Assembly: GCA_002049455.2 (NCBI GenBank)
Contig: KV918785.1
Coordinates: forward strand, 62,001-126,000
Source: Porphyra umbilicalis
Taxonomy: Eukaryota; Rhodophyta; Bangiophyceae; Bangiales; Bangiaceae
Reading direction: 5' to 3'
DNA: 64,000 nucleotides
The notes under the pieces: model-generated
The model's input: only the letters and a program-made list of their open reading frames with translations
Told to the model about the DNA's origin: nothing
The model's database searches: none
Position numbers and translations under genes: made by a program
Shown: one piece after another, positions 61,723-64,000 of the stretch
Numbering within the stretch: position 1 is the first letter of the stretch
How the letters are laid out: each line of letters starts with the position of its first letter

Positions 61723-62746
61723 TGTTAATTTTCTTTGTTGCTCATTTTCTTTTCTTTTTTGGTGCGGCTTGTAGGAATCAGAGAGAACAAGCGGTCGGCC
61801 CACCGCCACTGTTTACCGACACCTTCGCAGCAGTACTTGTCTGTTAAAGCCCCAGAATCCCACACGGCTGTCCACCGCAGAGTCGCGGCTGTGCCGCTGG
61901 TTCTAATACACCGTTTCCGACGACGGCTCGCGAGGAAAAACAATGGCATAGAGGAACCTGTATCTTCACCCCGTCTCCGTAGCCGACAGCCGGCATCGGC
62001 TCGCCACCCGCCCGGTGGAAAGTCGCCTATTTGTCACCCACGCAACCTCGCGACCGCCACCACAGCTCCCCCACTGCGGCTGGCGAGCCGTGTTTATGCC
62101 TCCTCCCGCTTGGACGTTCTCACACGAACCACGCGTCGTCTGCGCGTTTTTCCTGTCGTAGAAATAGGTAAACGATTGTGTTCGTGATGTTCCGGGGCTA
62201 GTCCCCAGACGTATGACTTATTTGATACACACTCCAAGGTGGCGCCCTGCTCTCAGCCGCGGCTCCGTCATCACCAGTGTCTTTCACCCACTCCGTCGAC
62301 GCACGCCCGTATGCTACGCGCGCACTTGTGCGATGCGCCCTGCTTGTCGAAGCATCACTCAGTACACGCACCACCTCTCCCTCACCGCGCCGCCGAAATA
62401 ATGGGCGGGGCAGCACCACAAGGTGCCCGCTGCAGTTCTAGCGCACCATCAGCGGTTGGCGCCGCACGCGCCGCCCCCTACTTGAACGGGGTGAGAGGGG
62501 CTCCCATCGGCGCGCGCGCACGCGAGCGTCCACCACCGATGCTGTGGCCGAGCCCCACCTCGCCGCGGCCGAGCCCCACCTCGCCCACCGCGGCGGCCGG
62601 GATGAAGCCCCAGTCCCAGAGCGCGCCGCGGCAGTACTGCCGACACGTGGTGGGCCACAGCCCAACTGAGGATGCAGTCGTGTGATAGGGCGGTGGTAGC
62701 CATGGTGGTGTTGGTGACCGGCGGGATAGGCGTTGTGGTCATCGGA
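61723..62746. other. Intergenic DNA inside or next to the second PIF element
   Basis: No long frame of mixed composition on either strand. A TTTTCTTTTCTTTTTT stretch follows the transposase stop. At 62550-62582 a short GAGCCCCACCTCGCC duplication is visible. No transposon terminus was recognised. Confidence 0.4.
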
Positions 62747-64000
62747 TCAATTACGAACAGTGTTCGCGTCGCCGGACGCAGTGCCACCCCGATGCCCCGT
62801 CATCTGCAATTCCCCTTCTTGGATGATCGACGGCCAATGAGCCACTGGCGGCGGCGGATGGACCGGCGCATCCAGAGCCGGAAGACGCAGCTCTGCACCT
62901 CCCAGGCTCTCGAGCGGCGCTCGATCACCAGCAGAAGGCCCGACAAGCTCCATCTGCGCGCCATGGCGCCCTCCGTGAACCACAACGTGGCGATGCGGAG
63001 AAGCCACCAAGACCCCGGCAGTTGGGCGCGAGTAGCCCGCCGCTCGTCTCACAGTGGCCGGAGGCAAGCTGGTGGCGACCGACAGCGACAGGCCCCCACC
63101 ACCAGGCACCCCAATCCCATCCACCGACATATCAACACCAGCGGCGGCCGGAGGCAAGCCGACAGGCGCGGCAGAGCCGCGCGTTTCCGCCCCGCCCATC
63201 AACTCCCCACCAGGCGCTGCTACCGACAGCCGTCCACTGGGCGTCGATGGCGGCCGGCTGACAGGTGCGGCCCGTCGATGGGATCTCTGGGTAGGGGGCG
63301 CGGCTATCAGCTCATTGAGTTCATCGCTGCCGCTAGCCCCGCCCCCGCCCGTTGCAGGCCCGACGCGCCCGCCACGTACCGAGTCGTGGCTTGCAGGCAG
63401 CGTGGTCGACCGCCCACACCCACGTGTGCGGGTGGGCGACTCGGCTCGCAGCTCAAGAGGCTCGAAGCCACCTCGTGCCCCCCCCGTGTGTTCGGCGTAC
63501 GCGACGCCGCCGTCAGCTGGTAGCTGACCAGCAGACTGCCCGGCGAGAATCTCGATCGGGGCAGATAGGCCTCTCGTTCCGCCACTTGCTGCCGATACAG
63601 CGGTACCACCGTTGGTAACTCCTCCACGTGAAGGAGTCCCCAAATTTTGCGTCCTCCTCAATAGATCCCGCACCCTCCGCCGCTTTTCGGGTCCTTCCTC
63701 GAGCATAGCAACGAGCCTTGTCTCGAGCGCCACAGCCGCCGCGTCCGTCCGCTGTTGATTCCCCGCGGCCAAAGTTGCCCCCACATCCGCCACAGTGCTC
63801 GTCAGGGCCCTGATGGCGCGAACAGACTGGTTGTCCACGAGCACTGCCGTCTTCTGGCGCTTGACCCCTCGCGGCCGACTACTGCTTGGTCTGAGGGAGG
63901 GAACCGCCGCGGCAATAGTAGGACTCTCTGGGTCCGCGTTATCCGATTCGCGTCGACAGTCTCGACCGGCGCCTTCGCCCGCATCCAATAGGCATTCAGC
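62747..64000 (-). CDS. Accessory protein of the second PIF element, 5' partial
   Basis: The minus-strand frame is open from the window edge to the stop at 62747, about 417 codons. The N-terminal part has a basic patch (RPRGVKRQKTAVLVDNQS) and an amphipathic, coiled-coil-like helix (VALETRLVAMLEEGPEKRRR, VRDLLRRTQNLGTPS). The rest is Gly/Pro-rich, with a second mixed region near the C-terminus. It runs convergently to the transposase, the same arrangement as at 26.4-29 kb. A DNA-binding partner of the transposase is the usual second gene of PIF elements, but no Myb/SANT domain is visible in the part present; it may lie beyond the edge. Confidence 0.5.
   Translation of the reverse strand, partial: AECLLDAGEGAGRDCRRESDNADPESPTIAAAVPSLRPSSSRPRGVKRQKTAVLVDNQSVRAIRALTSTVADVGATLAAGNQQRTDAAAVALETRLVAMLEEGPEKRRRVRDLLRRTQNLGTPSRGGVTNGGTAVSAASGGTRGLSAPIEILAGQSAGQLPADGGVAYAEHTGGARGGFEPLELRAESPTRTRGCGRSTTLPASHDSVRGGRVGPATGGGGASGSDELNELIAAPPTQRSHRRAAPVSRPPSTPSGRLSVAAPGGELMGGAETRGSAAPVGLPPAAAGVDMSVDGIGVPGGGGLSLSVATSLPPATVRRAAGYSRPTAGVLVASPHRHVVVHGGRHGAQMELVGPSAGDRAPLESLGGAELRLPALDAPVHPPPPVAHWPSIIQEGELQMTGHRGGTASGDANTVRN

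Noticed and set aside
1..64000. tRNA and rRNA genes
   Set aside because: I looked for T-arm and A/B-box patterns and conserved rRNA cores while reading and saw none convincing; a dedicated tRNA scan would be decisive.

Overview
The window looks like nuclear DNA from a GC-rich eukaryotic alga. Genes are very GC-rich with strong G/C bias at third codon positions and long poly-Ala, poly-Gly and poly-Pro tracts. Introns are few and short (193, 220 and 293 bp are supported here) with GT-AG borders. One gene product looks plastid-targeted, and transposon debris lies between the genes. Taken together this fits a bangiophyte red alga (Porphyra/Pyropia type) best. A haptophyte or green alga cannot be excluded by reading alone. 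No tRNA, rRNA, CRISPR array or bacterial operon was seen.

Layout. 0-0.7 kb: 3' end of an unidentified protein gene. 1.3-6.9 kb: a nest of non-autonomous DNA transposons, including two ~628-bp elements head to head, one split by a third. 7.4-12.3 kb: a decayed transposon with a CACTA/Plavaka-like transposase on + and accessory ORFs on -. 14.0-14.8 kb: a secreted Gly/Asn-repeat protein. 15.0-15.8 kb: a decayed class I aminotransferase. 16.7-19.2 kb (-): a 24-repeat ankyrin protein. 20.0-31.1 kb: repeat-rich DNA with a PIF/Harbinger transposase (26.4-27.7 kb), its broken partner gene, and a 303-bp MITE. 34.0-37.4 kb: a two-finger C2H2 zinc-finger protein with one intron. 37.8-38.6 kb: a 780-bp DNA element. 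38.8-40.1 kb (-): a low-complexity gene. 40.36-40.66 kb: a second, near-identical 303-bp MITE. 41.1-43.7 kb: a plastid-protein-like gene. 44.6-46.9 kb: SUMO-activating enzyme subunit UBA2. 47.5-49.0 kb (-): WDR82/Swd2-like WD40 protein. 54.5-56.9 kb: a protein with three helicase-associated domains. 58.4-64 kb: a second PIF-type transposon with an intact-looking transposase and a convergent accessory gene running off the edge.

The host genes do not form one pathway. UBA2 serves SUMO conjugation, WDR82 serves chromatin (H3K4 methylation and transcription termination), and the zinc-finger, HA-domain and ankyrin genes are probably regulatory or scaffolding. Two features recur. First, at least five otherwise good genes change reading frame exactly at G or C homopolymers, which means either consensus errors or real decay. 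Second, several genes carry a long G tract just past the stop codon.
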